Assembly: GCA_035544955.1 (NCBI GenBank)
Contig: DASZZN010000009.1
Coordinates: 124,001-188,000 of the forward strand
DNA from: Candidatus Dormiibacterota bacterium
GTDB taxonomy: Bacteria > Chloroflexota > Dormibacteria > CF-121
DNA length: 64,000 bases
Reading direction: 5' to 3'
This document shows positions 1 through 9,082 of this stretch, piece after piece. The stretch's first letter is position 1. Each line of letters starts with the position of its first letter. A program made the position numbers and the translations under genes. Under the pieces are notes generated by a model, which ran no database searches, was not told the DNA's origin, and was given only the letters and a program-made list of their open reading frames with translations.

Positions 1-1
1 C

Positions 2-118
2 GCGCGGCTCATCACGACGCTCCTGCACGAACTGGAGCGGCAGGATGCCCGATACGGGCTGAGCACGATGTGCATCGGCTACGGAATGGGCATCGCCACG
101 GTCGTGGAACGCCTCTAA
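2..118 (+). CDS. Acetyl-CoA acetyltransferase (thiolase), C-terminal fragment
   Basis: Only the last 38 codons are in the window. Reading from base 2, the frame stays open to TAA at 116-118. It contains [20 protein letters not shown], which matches the C-terminal block of thiolases (usually CIGGGMGIA), where the Cys is the active-site acid/base and the Gly-rich turn lines the CoA pocket. One glycine of the usual GGG run is Tyr here. Thiolases catalyse reversible condensation of two acetyl-CoA or thiolytic cleavage of 3-ketoacyl-CoA in the cytoplasm. Substrate preference cannot be judged from the fragment. Confidence 0.85.
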   Translation, partial: ARLITTLLHELERQDARYGLSTMCIGYGMGIATVVERL

Positions 119-172
119 CGCTCGCATCGCACTAAAGCGCGGCTCGCGTGGGCCGGCGGGCCCGGAGAGGCT

Positions 173-490
173 CTAGCTCGTCTGATCGCGCCGATCGGGA
201 AAGGTGATCGGCTGGCTCTGTCGGCGACGTTCGACGACACCGCTGAGCACGAAGAGGAAGATCACCTGCACGAGAAAGTAGAGCGCGACGATCAGGTCGA
301 TCACGGTGGTCAGGCTCCCGCCCGTTTCGCGCATGTTGCCCACTGCGAGACCGAAGAAGAGGAACGAGCATAAGTACGTAATCAGCGCGATGGCGTAGAT
401 CGCGTTTTTCCAGATCTGTCGGTTGGCCAGCAGCCGGTTGAGCCCGCGCGGAGCGGCCTCGTAGCTCAATTGTCTTGTCTGCATTTCCAT
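173..490 (-). CDS. Small integral membrane protein
   Basis: This is a 105-residue protein with two or three hydrophobic segments (about residues 30-50, 62-88) and a charged C-terminus (VVERRRQSQ). No family could be assigned. Its start (ATG at 490, or ATG two codons later) lies inside the last codons of the upstream pilin gene, a 25-bp overlap, so the two are probably cotranscribed and translationally coupled. A role beside the pilin, for example in its membrane assembly, is only suggested by position. It converges with the thiolase gene on the left. Confidence 0.6.
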   Translation of the reverse strand: MEMQTRQLSYEAAPRGLNRLLANRQIWKNAIYAIALITYLCSFLFFGLAVGNMRETGGSLTTVIDLIVALYFLVQVIFLFVLSGVVERRRQSQPITFPDRRDQTS

Positions 491-753
491 TTGTGGCCTC
501 TCAGCTCACTGTGCTGCCCGGACTCACACGAGCCGGCGCCCGGCGTAACGCCCGGGCTGAGGATGGTTGTCCCGTCGGGCGCGAGCGTGGAGGTATCGGT
601 GAGGTGGTTGAACTCGTAAGTGACGTCGTTGAAGGCACCCTGGAGCTGGGCGCCCGCCAGGATGACAACGGCGAATGTGATGGTGGCCAGCAAGACCATG
701 AGAAATGCATATTCGATTAGCGCCTGGCCAGACTGTCTCCGCCGTCTCTTCAT
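466..753 (-). CDS. Flp/Fap-type (type IVb) pilin
   Basis: A 95-residue protein with a short basic leader (KRRRRQSG), then QALIEYAFLMVLLATITFAV. This is the class III prepilin layout: processing is expected after Gly, leaving Glu at mature position 5 followed by Tyr and a ~20-residue hydrophobic helix. Such pilins are cut by TadV/PilD-type peptidases and polymerised by Tad machinery, none of which is in the window. The C-terminal ~30 residues are polar with two Cys. It overlaps the downstream membrane-protein gene by 25 bp. A second Flp-like pilin lies at 38358-38570. Confidence 0.75.
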   Translation of the reverse strand: MKRRRRQSGQALIEYAFLMVLLATITFAVVILAGAQLQGAFNDVTYEFNHLTDTSTLAPDGTTILSPGVTPGAGSCESGQHSELRGHKWKCRQDN

Positions 754-838
754 GACTTAGAACGACGGTAGCACCGGTTTCCAGCCGAACCATCCGCCGT
801 TCGGACCTAATTGAGGCGCGCGCAACTAACGGTTGCCG

Positions 839-1342
839 TTACGACAGTCGATCGAAGCCGGCACGCAGCTGCTGATAGCTGACCGTAAGGCTTTCGTTAA
901 GGAGTTTTGTGTCGGCGACGATGGGCATGAAGTTCGTGTCGCCGTCCCACCGTGGCACCACGTGCTGATGAACATGGTCGGCGACGCCCGCCCCGGCCGT
1001 CTTGCCGGCGTTGATGCCGAGGTTGAAGCCCTGCGGCGAAAGCACCTGCCGCAACACACGAAGTGCGCGTTGCGTCAACGCCATCACCTCGTTCGCGGTG
1101 GCAGCCGGCAGGTCTTCGATACTCGCAAGATGCGCGTTGGGCGCAATCATCAGATGTCCGTTGTTGTACGGGTAGCGATTCAGGATCGCCAGGGCCAGCT
1201 CGCCGCGGGCGACCACTAGAAGCTCGGCATCGTGCGATCCATCGGCGGCGGCCGCCTCGCAGAAGAAGCAGCCCAAGGGTTTGGGCCCCTTGATGAACTC
1301 CATTCGCCAGGGCGCCCACAGGTGCTGCATCGTCTGCATCAT
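839..1342 (-). CDS. HIT family nucleotide hydrolase/phosphorylase
   Basis: A 167-residue histidine-triad protein. The catalytic motif HVHQHVV is at residues 123-129 (H-x-H-x-H), with the middle His expected to attack the alpha-phosphate of a dinucleotide or nucleotide conjugate. A CFFC pair at 25-28 fits the zinc-binding variant common in Actinobacteria and Chloroflexota, often annotated as Ap4A phosphorylase-like. The phosphate-site helper region NRYPYNNGHLMIAP is intact at 55-68. Several Met codons near the N-terminus leave the exact start open. It is divergent from the tRNA-Ala/leuS unit. The substrate is unknown; scavenging of Ap4A-like nucleotides is typical. Confidence 0.88.
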   Translation of the reverse strand: MMQTMQHLWAPWRMEFIKGPKPLGCFFCEAAAADGSHDAELLVVARGELALAILNRYPYNNGHLMIAPNAHLASIEDLPAATANEVMALTQRALRVLRQVLSPQGFNLGINAGKTAGAGVADHVHQHVVPRWDGDTNFMPIVADTKLLNESLTVSYQQLRAGFDRLS

Positions 1343-1389
1343 AGGGCGCGTTCTCCCGGATTTTGCGACGACAGTTACACAAAAACGTG

Positions 1390-1395
1390 TATACT
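1390..1395 (+). promoter_or_regulatory. Possible -10 box upstream of tRNA-Ala
   Basis: TATACT lies in the AT-rich gap between the divergent HIT gene and tRNA-Ala, about 70 nt before the tRNA. No clear -35 hexamer is at the normal spacing, so this is a weak call. Confidence 0.35.
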
Positions 1396-1468
1396 ACTGG
1401 GGTGGCGTTTGCGAGCGCTGCTCTCGATCCGAAGAGTTCGCTAAACTTGACCCTCGACCCGCGCATGT

Positions 1469-1544
1469 GGGGCCGTGGCGCAGCTGGGAGCGCGATTGCA
1501 TGGCATGCAATAGGTCACGAGTTCGAATCTCGTCGGCTCCACCA
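1469..1544 (+). tRNA. tRNA-Ala (anticodon GGC)
   Basis: The 76-nt cloverleaf has acceptor arms GGGGCCG/CGGCTCC with one G-T pair, discriminator A and an encoded CCA. The anticodon stem ATTGC/GCAAT encloses loop ATGGCAT, giving anticodon GGC (alanine). The T arm contains the canonical GTTCGAATC loop. It ends 13 nt before the leuS start codon, so tRNA and leuS may share a transcript. Confidence 0.95.
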
Positions 1545-1557
1545 CTCCTTTACTGAC

Positions 1558-4017
1558 ATGGCCAGAACTGTCACTCCCGTCTACGATCCGCAGGCGATCG
1601 AGCCCAAGTGGCGCGAGGCCTGGAAGAAGGCAGGCCTCTTTCGGGTCACCGAGGACTCGAGCAAGGCGAAGTTCTACAACCTGGTCATGTTCCCCTACCC
1701 CTCAGGGCCGTTGCACATGGGGCACTTCCGAAACTATGTGATCGGCGACGCCTTTGCCCGCTACAAAGTCATGCGCGGCTTCAATGTGCTGAACCCGTTT
1801 GGTTGGGACGCGTTTGGTCTCCCTGCGGAGAACGCCGCCATCCAGAGCGGCATCCCGCCGAGGGTGTCGATCGAAGGCAACATTGCCATCTCCAAGCACG
1901 AGCTCGAGATCATGGGCGTCCTCTATGCCTGGGAGCGCGAGGTCACCACCTGCAACGAGGACTACTACCGCTGGACCCAGTGGCTCTTCCTGAAATTCAT
2001 GGAGATGGGCATCGCCTACAAGCAAAAGGCGTGGGTCAACTGGTGTCCGAAGGACAACACCGTGCTCGCCAATGAGCAGATCGTCAACGGCGTCTGTTGG
2101 CGCTGCGGGACCAAGCCGACGAAGATCGAGCTGGAGCAGTGGTTCTTCCGAATCACCGCCTTTGCGCAGCGATTACTCGACGACTTGAGTAAGCTCGATC
2201 GCTGGCCGGAGCGCGTCAAGGTGATGCAGGCCAACTGGATCGGGCGTAGCGAAGGCGCCGACCTGGACTTTGCCGTCGAGGGCAACGGCAGGCTCCAGGT
2301 CTTCACCACTCGGCCGGACACGGTCTTTGGCGCAACCTTCATGGTCATTGCCCCCGAGCATGAGCTCGTTCGGAAGATCGTCACGCCGGAGCAGCGCGCC
2401 GCCGTCGACGCGTACATCGAGCGCACCAAGGCGGAGACCGAGATCGAGCGCCTCTCGACGGAGCATGAAAAGACGGGGGTCTTTACTGGCGCCGATGCCA
2501 TCAACCCGTTTACCAACGAGCGCATCCCGATCTGGATCGCGGACTATGTCCTCGCCACTTATGGCACGGGCGCGATCATGGGCGTCCCCGCCCACGACGC
2601 GCGGGACTTCGAGTTCGCCAGGAAATATCAGCTGCCGATTCGTGAAGTCATCAGCGCGACGCCGAAGCCGTCCGCCAGGGCACTGGAGGCCGCGTTCGAG
2701 ACCTACGACGGCTTCCTGGTCAACTCCGGCCCGTATAGCGGCCTGCGCGTGAAAGACGGCACGACGAAGATCATCGCCGAGGCTGAACGTCGTGGCATCG
2801 GCAAAGGGACCGTCATCTACCGGTTGCGCGATTGGTTGGTCTCGCGCCAGCGCTACTGGGGTGTGCCGATCCCCATCATCTATTGTCCGGATCACGGCAT
2901 CGTCACGGTGCCCTACGACCAGCTGCCGGTGCGGCTACCCGAGAACGTCGCGTTTCGATCCGACGGTCAGAATCCGCTGTTGCACACGCCGTCGTTCGTC
3001 AACACCACCTGCCCGAAATGCGGCAAGCCGTCGCGCCGCGAGACCGACACCATGGACACCTTCGTCGACTCATCCTGGTACTTCCTGCGCTATGCCGACC
3101 CCAACAACGACGCGCTGCCCTTCGACAAGCGCAAGGCAGACCACTGGATGCCGGTCGAGCAGTACACCGGTGGCATCGAACACGCCATCCTGCACCTGCT
3201 CTACTCGCGGTTTTTCATGAAGGCGCTCTTTGACGCGGGGATGGTGTCGGTGGACGAGCCGTTCATGGCGCTCTTCACCCAGGGGATGATCCATCGCAAC
3301 GGCGCCGTGATGTCCAAGTCCAAGGGCAACGGCATCACGCCCGACTACATCGTCGAGAACTACGGGGCCGACACCGGGCGCGTGTACGAGCTCTTCATCG
3401 GCCCGCCCGACCAGGACGCGGAGTGGAACGATCGTGGCGTCGATGGCGTGGCGCGTTTCCTGAATCGCGTCTGGCGGCTGGTGCTCGGCGAGGAAGACGA
3501 GGTCGTGGCCGGCGCTCCCGCTGTCTCGTCGCGTGACCTGATGCGAAAACTGCACGAGACGATCGACAAGGTGACGCATGACGTCGACGCGTTTCATTTC
3601 AACACGGCGATCTCGGCCTTGATGGAGCTGGCCAACCGGATGCAGGACTACCTGCAGGGCGGTGGGCAGCGGGACGATGCCTGGGAGGCCACCGCCCTCG
3701 GCATGACCCGCTTGCTGGGGCCGTTTGCGCCGCACCTGTCCGAGGAGCTCTGGCAGCGGCAGGGAGGAGAGGGGCTGCTCGTCTTTCAGCCCTGGCCCGA
3801 GGTGGACGCGTCGCTGCTCCGCCGGCCGCAGGTCACGATCGTCGTCCAGGTCGATGGTCGGCTTCGCGACCGGATCGAGATGCCGGCCGGCGCCGCCCAG
3901 GCCGATGCACAGGAGCGGGCACTGCGAAGCGCCAACGTCGCGCGTGCGCTGAACGGCCGGCGGCTCGCGCGCGCCGTCTACGTTCCCGACCGGCTGATCA
4001 ACCTGGTCACCGAGTAG
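1558..4017 (+). CDS. leuS: Leucyl-tRNA synthetase
   Basis: This 819-residue class Ia synthetase charges tRNA-Leu with leucine in the cytoplasm. The HIGH signature appears as HMGH at residues 53-56 (within [15 protein letters not shown]). The KMSKS loop appears as VMSKSKG near 584-590. The inserted CP1 editing domain shows [12 protein letters not shown], the threonine-rich and discriminating region that hydrolyses mischarged t[17 protein letters not shown] is the typical segment before the zinc-finger region ([10 protein letters not shown]). The length matches bacterial LeuRS. The ATG at 1558 is chosen because it follows the tRNA and begins the canonical N-terminus ([14 protein letters not shown]); longer in-frame starts would run through the tRNA. 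Confidence 0.98.
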   Translation: MARTVTPVYDPQAIEPKWREAWKKAGLFRVTEDSSKAKFYNLVMFPYPSGPLHMGHFRNYVIGDAFARYKVMRGFNVLNPFGWDAFGLPAENAAIQSGIPPRVSIEGNIAISKHELEIMGVLYAWEREVTTCNEDYYRWTQWLFLKFMEMGIAYKQKAWVNWCPKDNTVLANEQIVNGVCWRCGTKPTKIELEQWFFRITAFAQRLLDDLSKLDRWPERVKVMQANWIGRSEGADLDFAVEGNGRLQVFTTRPDTVFGATFMVIAPEHELVRKIVTPEQRAAVDAYIERTKAETEIERLSTEHEKTGVFTGADAINPFTNERIPIWIADYVLATYGTGAIMGVPAHDARDFEFARKYQLPIREVISATPKPSARALEAAFETYDGFLVNSGPYSGLRVKDGTTKIIAEAERRGIGKGTVIYRLRDWLVSRQRYWGVPIPIIYCPDHGIVTVPYDQLPVRLPENVAFRSDGQNPLLHTPSFVNTTCPKCGKPSRRETDTMDTFVDSSWYFLRYADPNNDALPFDKRKADHWMPVEQYTGGIEHAILHLLYSRFFMKALFDAGMVSVDEPFMALFTQGMIHRNGAVMSKSKGNGITPDYIVENYGADTGRVYELFIGPPDQDAEWNDRGVDGVARFLNRVWRLVLGEEDEVVAGAPAVSSRDLMRKLHETIDKVTHDVDAFHFNTAISALMELANRMQDYLQGGGQRDDAWEATALGMTRLLGPFAPHLSEELWQRQGGEGLLVFQPWPEVDASLLRRPQVTIVVQVDGRLRDRIEMPAGAAQADAQERALRSANVARALNGRRLARAVYVPDRLINLVTE

Positions 4018-4050
4018 GTCGACAACCCTGATGACGATCGAGGCGTCCGC

Positions 4051-4662
4051 GTGCGCGTCAGATTAGGTCTAGGCAAGCAGACAAATATGTGGCGAGCGGC
4101 GGGCCGCGGCTGGCTCTACCGGCATGACTGGCAGGTGGCCGCTGCGCTGGCGGTCGCGATCCTCGGCGCCGTTGGCTTCATGCTCTGGCCGCGGCCGCTC
4201 CCCGTGGCGGTGGCGCCCACCGCCATCTCGGCGAACGACGTCGAGGCGGCCCAGGAAAAGACGGTCATCGTCTACGTCACGGGCGCCGTCCGCAACCCTG
4301 GCCTCTACACGCTGGTGGCAACGCTGCGCGTCAGTGACGCGATCGTCGCCGCAGGCGGGCTCACGGAAAACGCCGACCCTGCGTGCCAGCCCAACCTGGC
4401 AGCCCATCTCAAAGATTCCATGCAGGTCGTGGTGCCGCCGGCCGGTCATTGCGCCAAGGCAAAGAAGGCCAAGCTGGATATCAACACGGCGACGCGGGAG
4501 CAGCTGCTTCAGGTGCCAGGAATGGATGCGGCGCTCGCCGACGCGATCATCAGGTTCCGGCAAGACTACGGCAGCTTCACCGCGCTGACGGAGCTCAAGT
4601 CGGCGATGGGACTGGACGCCGCCACCTATAAGCAACTGGCCAAGATCCTGATGGTGAACTGA
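4051..4662 (+). CDS. comEA: Competence protein ComEA (SLBB plus helix-hairpin-helix)
   Basis: A 203-residue membrane-anchored DNA receptor for transformation. There is one transmembrane helix at about 31-50, an SLBB-like domain at about 72-130 (VYVTGAVRNPGLYTL, VSDAIVAAGGLTENAD), and a C-terminal helix-hairpin-helix pair at about 145-203 (DINTATREQLLQVPGM, FTALTELKSAMGL) that binds double-stranded DNA outside the cell. The GTG at 4051 gives the listed start; ATG at 4087 is an alternative. It is followed by comEC in the same direction, the usual competence arrangement. No comG-type pilus genes are in the window. Confidence 0.92.
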   Translation: MRVRLGLGKQTNMWRAAGRGWLYRHDWQVAAALAVAILGAVGFMLWPRPLPVAVAPTAISANDVEAAQEKTVIVYVTGAVRNPGLYTLVATLRVSDAIVAAGGLTENADPACQPNLAAHLKDSMQVVVPPAGHCAKAKKAKLDINTATREQLLQVPGMDAALADAIIRFRQDYGSFTALTELKSAMGLDAATYKQLAKILMVN

Positions 4663-4676
4663 GGCCCCCACCCCGG

Positions 4677-4700
4677 CCCTCCCCCGCAAGCGGGGGAGGG
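4677..4700. repeat. REP-like intergenic palindrome
   Basis: A perfect 11-bp inverted repeat (CCCTCCCCCGC, 2-nt loop, complement) sits in the comEA-comEC gap, preceded by CCCCCACCCCGG. A second palindrome with CCCCACCC arms is at 18911-18962. Such GC-rich hairpins resemble dispersed REP-type elements and may also attenuate transcription between the two genes. Confidence 0.55.
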
Positions 4701-4763
4701 AGGTCCGGAAATTCGCCCGCAAAAAGGGAGGGAGGTCGATGGCCCTGGTGGGGCCTGGCCGCG

Positions 4764-6923
4764 GTGCTGACTGGGTGGACCGTCGGCGTCATGGCGGCCG
4801 TGCTACTCAGCCCGCTGCGCGTGTGGTTGGCGCTGGCGGCCGGACTTGCCGGCGCCGTGGCTCTGATCGATCGCCGCCTCGCACTGCTGGCCGGCCTGTC
4901 CCTAGCGGCGTTCCTGATGGGCGCGGGCCGCGCTACTCTCGCGCCAACGGTCGCGCTTCCCGCTGAGTTCGCCGGGCAGACCGTTTCCGTTTCCGGAATC
5001 GTCGATGACGATCCGGTCGAGCGCAAAGCCAGCCGTCGACTGGTCGTGCGCCTGGATCACGTGCTTACCGGCGCGGGACAAACACCGGCTGGCTGGCGGA
5101 TCGAGGCCATCGTCTACGGCATGACACCGGTGAGCTACGGAGACGTGGTGCTGCTCAGTGGCGAGATCCAGGTGCCGCCCCGCTTCGAGCAGTTCGATTA
5201 CCGCGCCTACCTGGCCGAGCAGGGCATCGCCGGCGTCATGCCGTCAGCGCGACTGGTCCGCGTGACATCGCACGGCGGCGACGCGCTGCACGCCGGGCTG
5301 CTCGCGATTCGGCATGCGGTGATCGATGCCGTGGATCGAGCGCTGCCAGAACCGCAGGCCGCGCTGCTGCTGGGCGTGGTCTTCGGCTACCGTGCCGCGC
5401 TACCTCCGGTCCTACAGCAGCAGATGATCGCCAGCGGACTGATTCACATCGTCGTGATTTCCGGGCTGAAAGTCAGCTTGCTCGCGCGGATCGTGCATCA
5501 GACCCTTGGTCGCGTCGCGCCGCGAGCGGCGCCGTTGATCGCGGTCGGGGCGATGTCCGCCTATGCGCTCCTGGCCGGAGCGTCAGCGGCGGCCTTGCGC
5601 GCGGCCGCTATGGGGATCCTGGTCGTCATCGCGGGCCGGCTGCGCCGCGACAGCCATGTGTTTGTGTCATTGGCGTTTACAGCGGCCGTGATGCTCGCCT
5701 TGAAGCCGGCACTCGCCGCCGATGTCAGTTTTCAACTGTCGTTTGCCGGCACCATTGGGATCGCGGCCATGACGGATCGGATCGCGGCCCGGCTCGCCTG
5801 GATCCCACCCGTGCTGCGCGATCCGTTCGCGGCGACCATCGCCGCCGAGGCCGCAACCTGGCCGCTGATGCTCGCCAACTTTCATCAGCTGTCGCTCATT
5901 GGCCCGGTGGCCAACGCACTTGTCCTGCCGCTGCTCCCCGCGGTGATGATGGTTGGCGGCGCCGGCGCGTTGCTCGGCAGCCTCCTGGCGGCGGCGGGCT
6001 GGCCGCTGTTGCAGGCGGCCGGGTTGATCACCAGCTGGTACGGGGTGGTGATCGAGAGCCTGGGCAGCCTTCCGATCGCCGCGATCACCATGCCGTACTT
6101 TCCGGGACGCTGGCTCGCCGCGGCCATGGTCGTCAATGGCGGTGCGCTCGCCGGCGTGAAGCTGCGTCAGTTCTTCTGGCGACAGCGAGTCTGGGCCGTG
6201 CTGGGTGCCGCCGGCATCGCGACCGTGGCCCTGCTGCTGATCCGCCCCGACGGACGCGTGCATGTCTACGCGCTCGACGTCGGGACCGGGTCGGCCGTCC
6301 TGGTGCGAACCGCGAACGGCCACCAGCTGCTGATCGACGCCGGGCCTGATGCGGACAAGCTCGCCCAGGCCATGGGACGCGCGCTGCCACCAACGGCGAG
6401 GACGATCGACACCTGGCTGATCACCGGGGGCCGGCGCGTGAATCTTGCGGCGGCGGCCGCGGTATTGGGCCGCTTCCAGATCGGCTCGATGGTTATCGCC
6501 GACCCGGATCCCTGGAGCGCGACGCTTCGCGCCCTCGTGCAGCAGGCGCAGTCTTCCGGCATCCCGGTTGTCTCTGGGAACCAGCCGGTCGCTTTCGACG
6601 GGGTGACGATGAGTCTGGCCAGTGATGGACGCAGCTGGCTGATTGCCGACGGGCAGGCGCTCCTCGCGGTGGTGCCGCCCGAAACGAGCTGGTCATCGTT
6701 GCCGGCCGGCGTCGGTGGCGCGATCTTTACCAGTGGTGGACCGGCCGTCTGGCAGGGACCCGGTCAGGGATTCAGTGTCATCCAAGTTTCATCGAGCAGT
6801 CGTGACGGCCTCCCCGTGCGCGCCTTCCTGCGCGCCTTGACGGGCGCGGCTCTGTATCGCACTGACCGCGTTGGCACCGTCGAGCTAATCGAAACCGGAG
6901 GTGCGTTCAGCGCAGCACCGTAG
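4764..6923 (+). CDS. comEC: ComEC/Rec2-type DNA uptake channel with degenerate C-terminal domain
   Basis: A 719-residue polytopic protein expected to carry single-stranded DNA across the membrane. N-terminal helices are followed by a soluble OB-like DUF4131 region (GQTVSVSGIVDDDP at about 70-84), then the Competence domain (LLLGVVFGYRAALPP, GLIHIVVISGLKVSLLAR, FQLSFAGTIGIAAMTDR). The C-terminal metallo-beta-lactamase-like part begins near 495 (VHVYALDVGTGSAVLVR, QLLIDAGPD) but lacks the usual THxHxDH metal site; the sequence there is LITGGRRVNLAAA. The nuclease activity proposed for this domain is therefore unlikely. The GTG start is uncertain, because the best ribosome-binding sequence (GGAGG) is about 25 nt upstream. 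Confidence 0.9.
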   Translation: MLTGWTVGVMAAVLLSPLRVWLALAAGLAGAVALIDRRLALLAGLSLAAFLMGAGRATLAPTVALPAEFAGQTVSVSGIVDDDPVERKASRRLVVRLDHVLTGAGQTPAGWRIEAIVYGMTPVSYGDVVLLSGEIQVPPRFEQFDYRAYLAEQGIAGVMPSARLVRVTSHGGDALHAGLLAIRHAVIDAVDRALPEPQAALLLGVVFGYRAALPPVLQQQMIASGLIHIVVISGLKVSLLARIVHQTLGRVAPRAAPLIAVGAMSAYALLAGASAAALRAAAMGILVVIAGRLRRDSHVFVSLAFTAAVMLALKPALAADVSFQLSFAGTIGIAAMTDRIAARLAWIPPVLRDPFAATIAAEAATWPLMLANFHQLSLIGPVANALVLPLLPAVMMVGGAGALLGSLLAAAGWPLLQAAGLITSWYGVVIESLGSLPIAAITMPYFPGRWLAAAMVVNGGALAGVKLRQFFWRQRVWAVLGAAGIATVALLLIRPDGRVHVYALDVGTGSAVLVRTANGHQLLIDAGPDADKLAQAMGRALPPTARTIDTWLITGGRRVNLAAAAAVLGRFQIGSMVIADPDPWSATLRALVQQAQSSGIPVVSGNQPVAFDGVTMSLASDGRSWLIADGQALLAVVPPETSWSSLPAGVGGAIFTSGGPAVWQGPGQGFSVIQVSSSSRDGLPVRAFLRALTGAALYRTDRVGTVELIETGGAFSAAP

Positions 6924-6932
6924 CCGCTCGAC

Positions 6933-7286
6933 TCAGATCGGATCCGGCGGCGTGAACTTCTTGGCGATGTCGGGAAAATCCTCGAGCTTCCACGCGAGCT
7001 TCCCCGTTCTGAGGTCGTTCACTACGCTCTCGACCCATTTCAGCTCGGCTGCCGTGACGGTGCGGACGTACTCCGTCTCGAGGAGGAACAGACGCGGCGG
7101 ACCGGACTCATTGTGAAGCTCTCGATCGAGTTCCCCGATGCTTTCCAGGAGAAGCCACGCTCGTCTGTCGAGTGCGGAGAGCGCCTCGCGGGGCGTCAGC
7201 CCAAAGACGAAGGAGAGGGCCGCGGGAAACTCCGGGAACTCGTTGCGCGGGGTGATCAGCATCTCGGTGAGCCACTCGCGGCCCAC
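6933..7286 (-). CDS. PadR-like regulator C-terminal region, probably truncated
   Basis: The 117-residue frame contains REWLTEMLITPRNEFPEF then PAALSFVFGLTPREAL, which resembles the C-terminal helical (Vir_act_alpha_C) part of PadR-family repressors. The N-terminal winged helix is missing from the GTG-started frame. The minus-strand DNA just upstream encodes a RLRLTEDG-like PadR wing in another frame, suggesting a frameshift or decay. It may be a remnant rather than a working regulator. The call rests on weak pattern similarity. Confidence 0.4.
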   Translation of the reverse strand: MGREWLTEMLITPRNEFPEFPAALSFVFGLTPREALSALDRRAWLLLESIGELDRELHNESGPPRLFLLETEYVRTVTAAELKWVESVVNDLRTGKLAWKLEDFPDIAKKFTPPDPI

Positions 7287-7369
7287 CGGAGTCCGTCCTC
7301 GGTCAGTCGAAGTCTTCGCCTGGTATGTCGCGCTCGGCTGGATCGCCTTCCGGTCGAAGCCAGCCGCAG

Positions 7370-7696
7370 CTAGCGCGTCGAGGCTGCGAGCGCAACCGTG
7401 AAGTGCGTGGCGCGATCGTCGAAGCGATTCAGAAGGTCGCGGACGACCGGCTCGACGACGGCGTGCTCGTAGTCGTCACCGGCGAACGCCTTGACGGCGT
7501 CGATCGAGTCCCAGATCGTCGCGACGACAAGCTCGGTTTCGTTTCGGCCTGGTCGGGTCAGCACCCTGGCGTCGACAAAGCCATCCATGGTGCGTAAATG
7601 CGGCAGCACGGAGCTTGGGAAATGCTCATCGCAGTAGCGATCGACACCGGCCTGGGTCCCGTATCCCTTCCAGACGCGAACGATCTGACCGGCCAT
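7370..7696 (-). CDS. Antibiotic biosynthesis monooxygenase (ABM)-fold protein
   Basis: This 108-residue protein has the alpha/beta ferredoxin-like pattern of ABM-domain proteins: IVRVWKGYGTQ strand, Y-HFPSSVLPHLRTMDGF, then RNETELVVATIWDSIDAV, ending in an amphipathic helix. Such small proteins oxidise quinone-like substrates without cofactors or serve as heme/stress proteins; the substrate cannot be told. The start at 7696 is preferred over an upstream one because AGGAGGT sits 6 nt before it. It overlaps no neighbour and is divergent from msrA. Confidence 0.72.
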   Translation of the reverse strand: MAGQIVRVWKGYGTQAGVDRYCDEHFPSSVLPHLRTMDGFVDARVLTRPGRNETELVVATIWDSIDAVKAFAGDDYEHAVVEPVVRDLLNRFDDRATHFTVALAASTR

Positions 7697-7760
7697 CGTC
7701 GACCTCCTGAGTTTCAATTCCACTGGGTCACCCGTCGCCACAAAGAACTAAAGTAAATCA

Positions 7761-8372
7761 ATGGCACGCGTATCACCGGAACAATTCGCGGATCCCGTCG
7801 TCGACGCCGCGCTCGCTGACAAAGCCGGCCAGGGCCGGGCGATCCTGGCGGGCGGCTGTTTCTGGTGTGTCGAGGCCGTTTATAAGAACCTCGAGGGGGT
7901 CTCCTCGGTGAAGTCCGGCTACGCGGGTGGCACCAAAGAGACGGCGGACTACGAGACCGTCTCGAGTGGCACCACCGACCATGCCGAGTCCGTCGAGGTC
8001 GTGTATGACCCCAGCCGGATCAGCTATGGCCAGATCCTGAAAGTCTTCTTTGCCATCGCGCACGATCCGACACAGCTCAATCGTCAGGGGCCCGACACCG
8101 GGCGCCAGTATCGATCGGCGATCTTCTACACGGACAGCGAACAACAGCGCGTCGCTCAGGCCTATATCGACCAGTTGAACAAGGCCCATGTCTTTGATCA
8201 GCCGATCGTCACCGAGGTCGTGCCGCTGGAGGCCTTCTACCAAGCCGAGACCTACCACCAGGACTATGCGGCGCGCAACCCGTTGAACCCGTACATCGTT
8301 TTCAACGCGCAGCCCAAAGTGCGAAAGCTGCGCTCGTACCAGGAAGCGAAAGAAAAGATCGGCAAGCGCTAG
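7761..8372 (+). CDS. msrA: Peptide methionine (S)-S-oxide reductase
   Basis: A 203-residue MsrA with the catalytic GCFWC motif at residues 32-36 (nucleophilic Cys33), [20 protein letters not shown] and [11 protein letters not shown] typical of the fold, and [11 protein letters not shown] near the C-terminus. It reduces the S-epimer of methionine sulfoxide in oxidised proteins using thioredoxin. No MsrB is adjacent. The resolving Cys is not obvious in the C-terminal tail ([14 protein letters not shown]), so recycling may depend on another thiol. It converges with the glycosylase gene and overlaps it by 4 bp. Confidence 0.97.
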   Translation: MARVSPEQFADPVVDAALADKAGQGRAILAGGCFWCVEAVYKNLEGVSSVKSGYAGGTKETADYETVSSGTTDHAESVEVVYDPSRISYGQILKVFFAIAHDPTQLNRQGPDTGRQYRSAIFYTDSEQQRVAQAYIDQLNKAHVFDQPIVTEVVPLEAFYQAETYHQDYAARNPLNPYIVFNAQPKVRKLRSYQEAKEKIGKR

Positions 8373-9064
8373 TCGGCGGTCCGACGCGAGGGGCTTCGCC
8401 TGGTCGGGCGGCTCTGCCTCACCGGCTTCGCCGCCTTAGCGGGTTTCGGCGCTTGCCGGGTCGATGCCCAAAGGTACAGGCTCGCCAGGCTGCGGTTCGG
8501 TCGCCATTTCTCGCCGATCGCATCGACCTCGCCTGGCGTGGGCAGGTGGTCCAGCCGGCAGAGGCGCTGAACCGCGGACCGAATCCCGAGGTCGCCAATC
8601 GGGAGAACGTCGGGTCGCTCGAGGTTGATCAGCAGAAACATATCCGCCGTCCAACGCCCGAGCCCGCGGCTGGCCGTGATCTGGGCGCGCACCTCGTCAT
8701 CGGAAAGCCTGTCCAGGTGGTCGACCTGGAGCTCGCCCGAAATGATGTGCTCGGCCAGCGACCGAAGGTACTCAACTTTCCGCTGAGACAGCCCGACGCT
8801 TTTGAGATCGCTGGGGTCCAGCGCCAGCAGCTCCGCGGGGGACGGCATTCGGTCACCGAAGCGCTCGGTGAGCCGGCCGGCGATGGCGCGGGCCGCGAAT
8901 CCCGAGATCTGCTGGCCGATGATCGAATAGACGAGCACGCTGAAGGGATTGCCGAGCGGCCGCGCACGGCGCCAGGCCGTGGCATCGACAGGTTCCGTCG
9001 CCTCGATGAGGCGCGCCATCTTCGGGTCGCTGGCCTTCAGCGCAGCCAGTGGCTTGTCCGTCAC
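8369..9064 (-). CDS. DNA-3-methyladenine glycosylase II (AlkA-like, HhH-GPD)
   Basis: This 231-residue helix-hairpin-helix glycosylase removes alkylated bases in base-excision repair. Visible features are [15 protein letters not shown] at about 48-62, the HhH motif [14 protein letters not shown] at 132-145 and the catalytic Asp in [13 protein letters not shown] (about residue 158). The last ~30 residues are Lys/Arg/Pro-rich and probably help DNA contact. The GTG start gives the usual N-terminus before DPKMARLIE. It is shorter than E. coli AlkA because it lacks the TBP-like N-domain. Confidence 0.9.
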   Translation of the reverse strand: MTDKPLAALKASDPKMARLIEATEPVDATAWRRARPLGNPFSVLVYSIIGQQISGFAARAIAGRLTERFGDRMPSPAELLALDPSDLKSVGLSQRKVEYLRSLAEHIISGELQVDHLDRLSDDEVRAQITASRGLGRWTADMFLLINLERPDVLPIGDLGIRSAVQRLCRLDHLPTPGEVDAIGEKWRPNRSLASLYLWASTRQAPKPAKAAKPVRQSRPTRRSPSRRTAD

Positions 9065-9082
9065 AGTCGATACGATAGCCGC

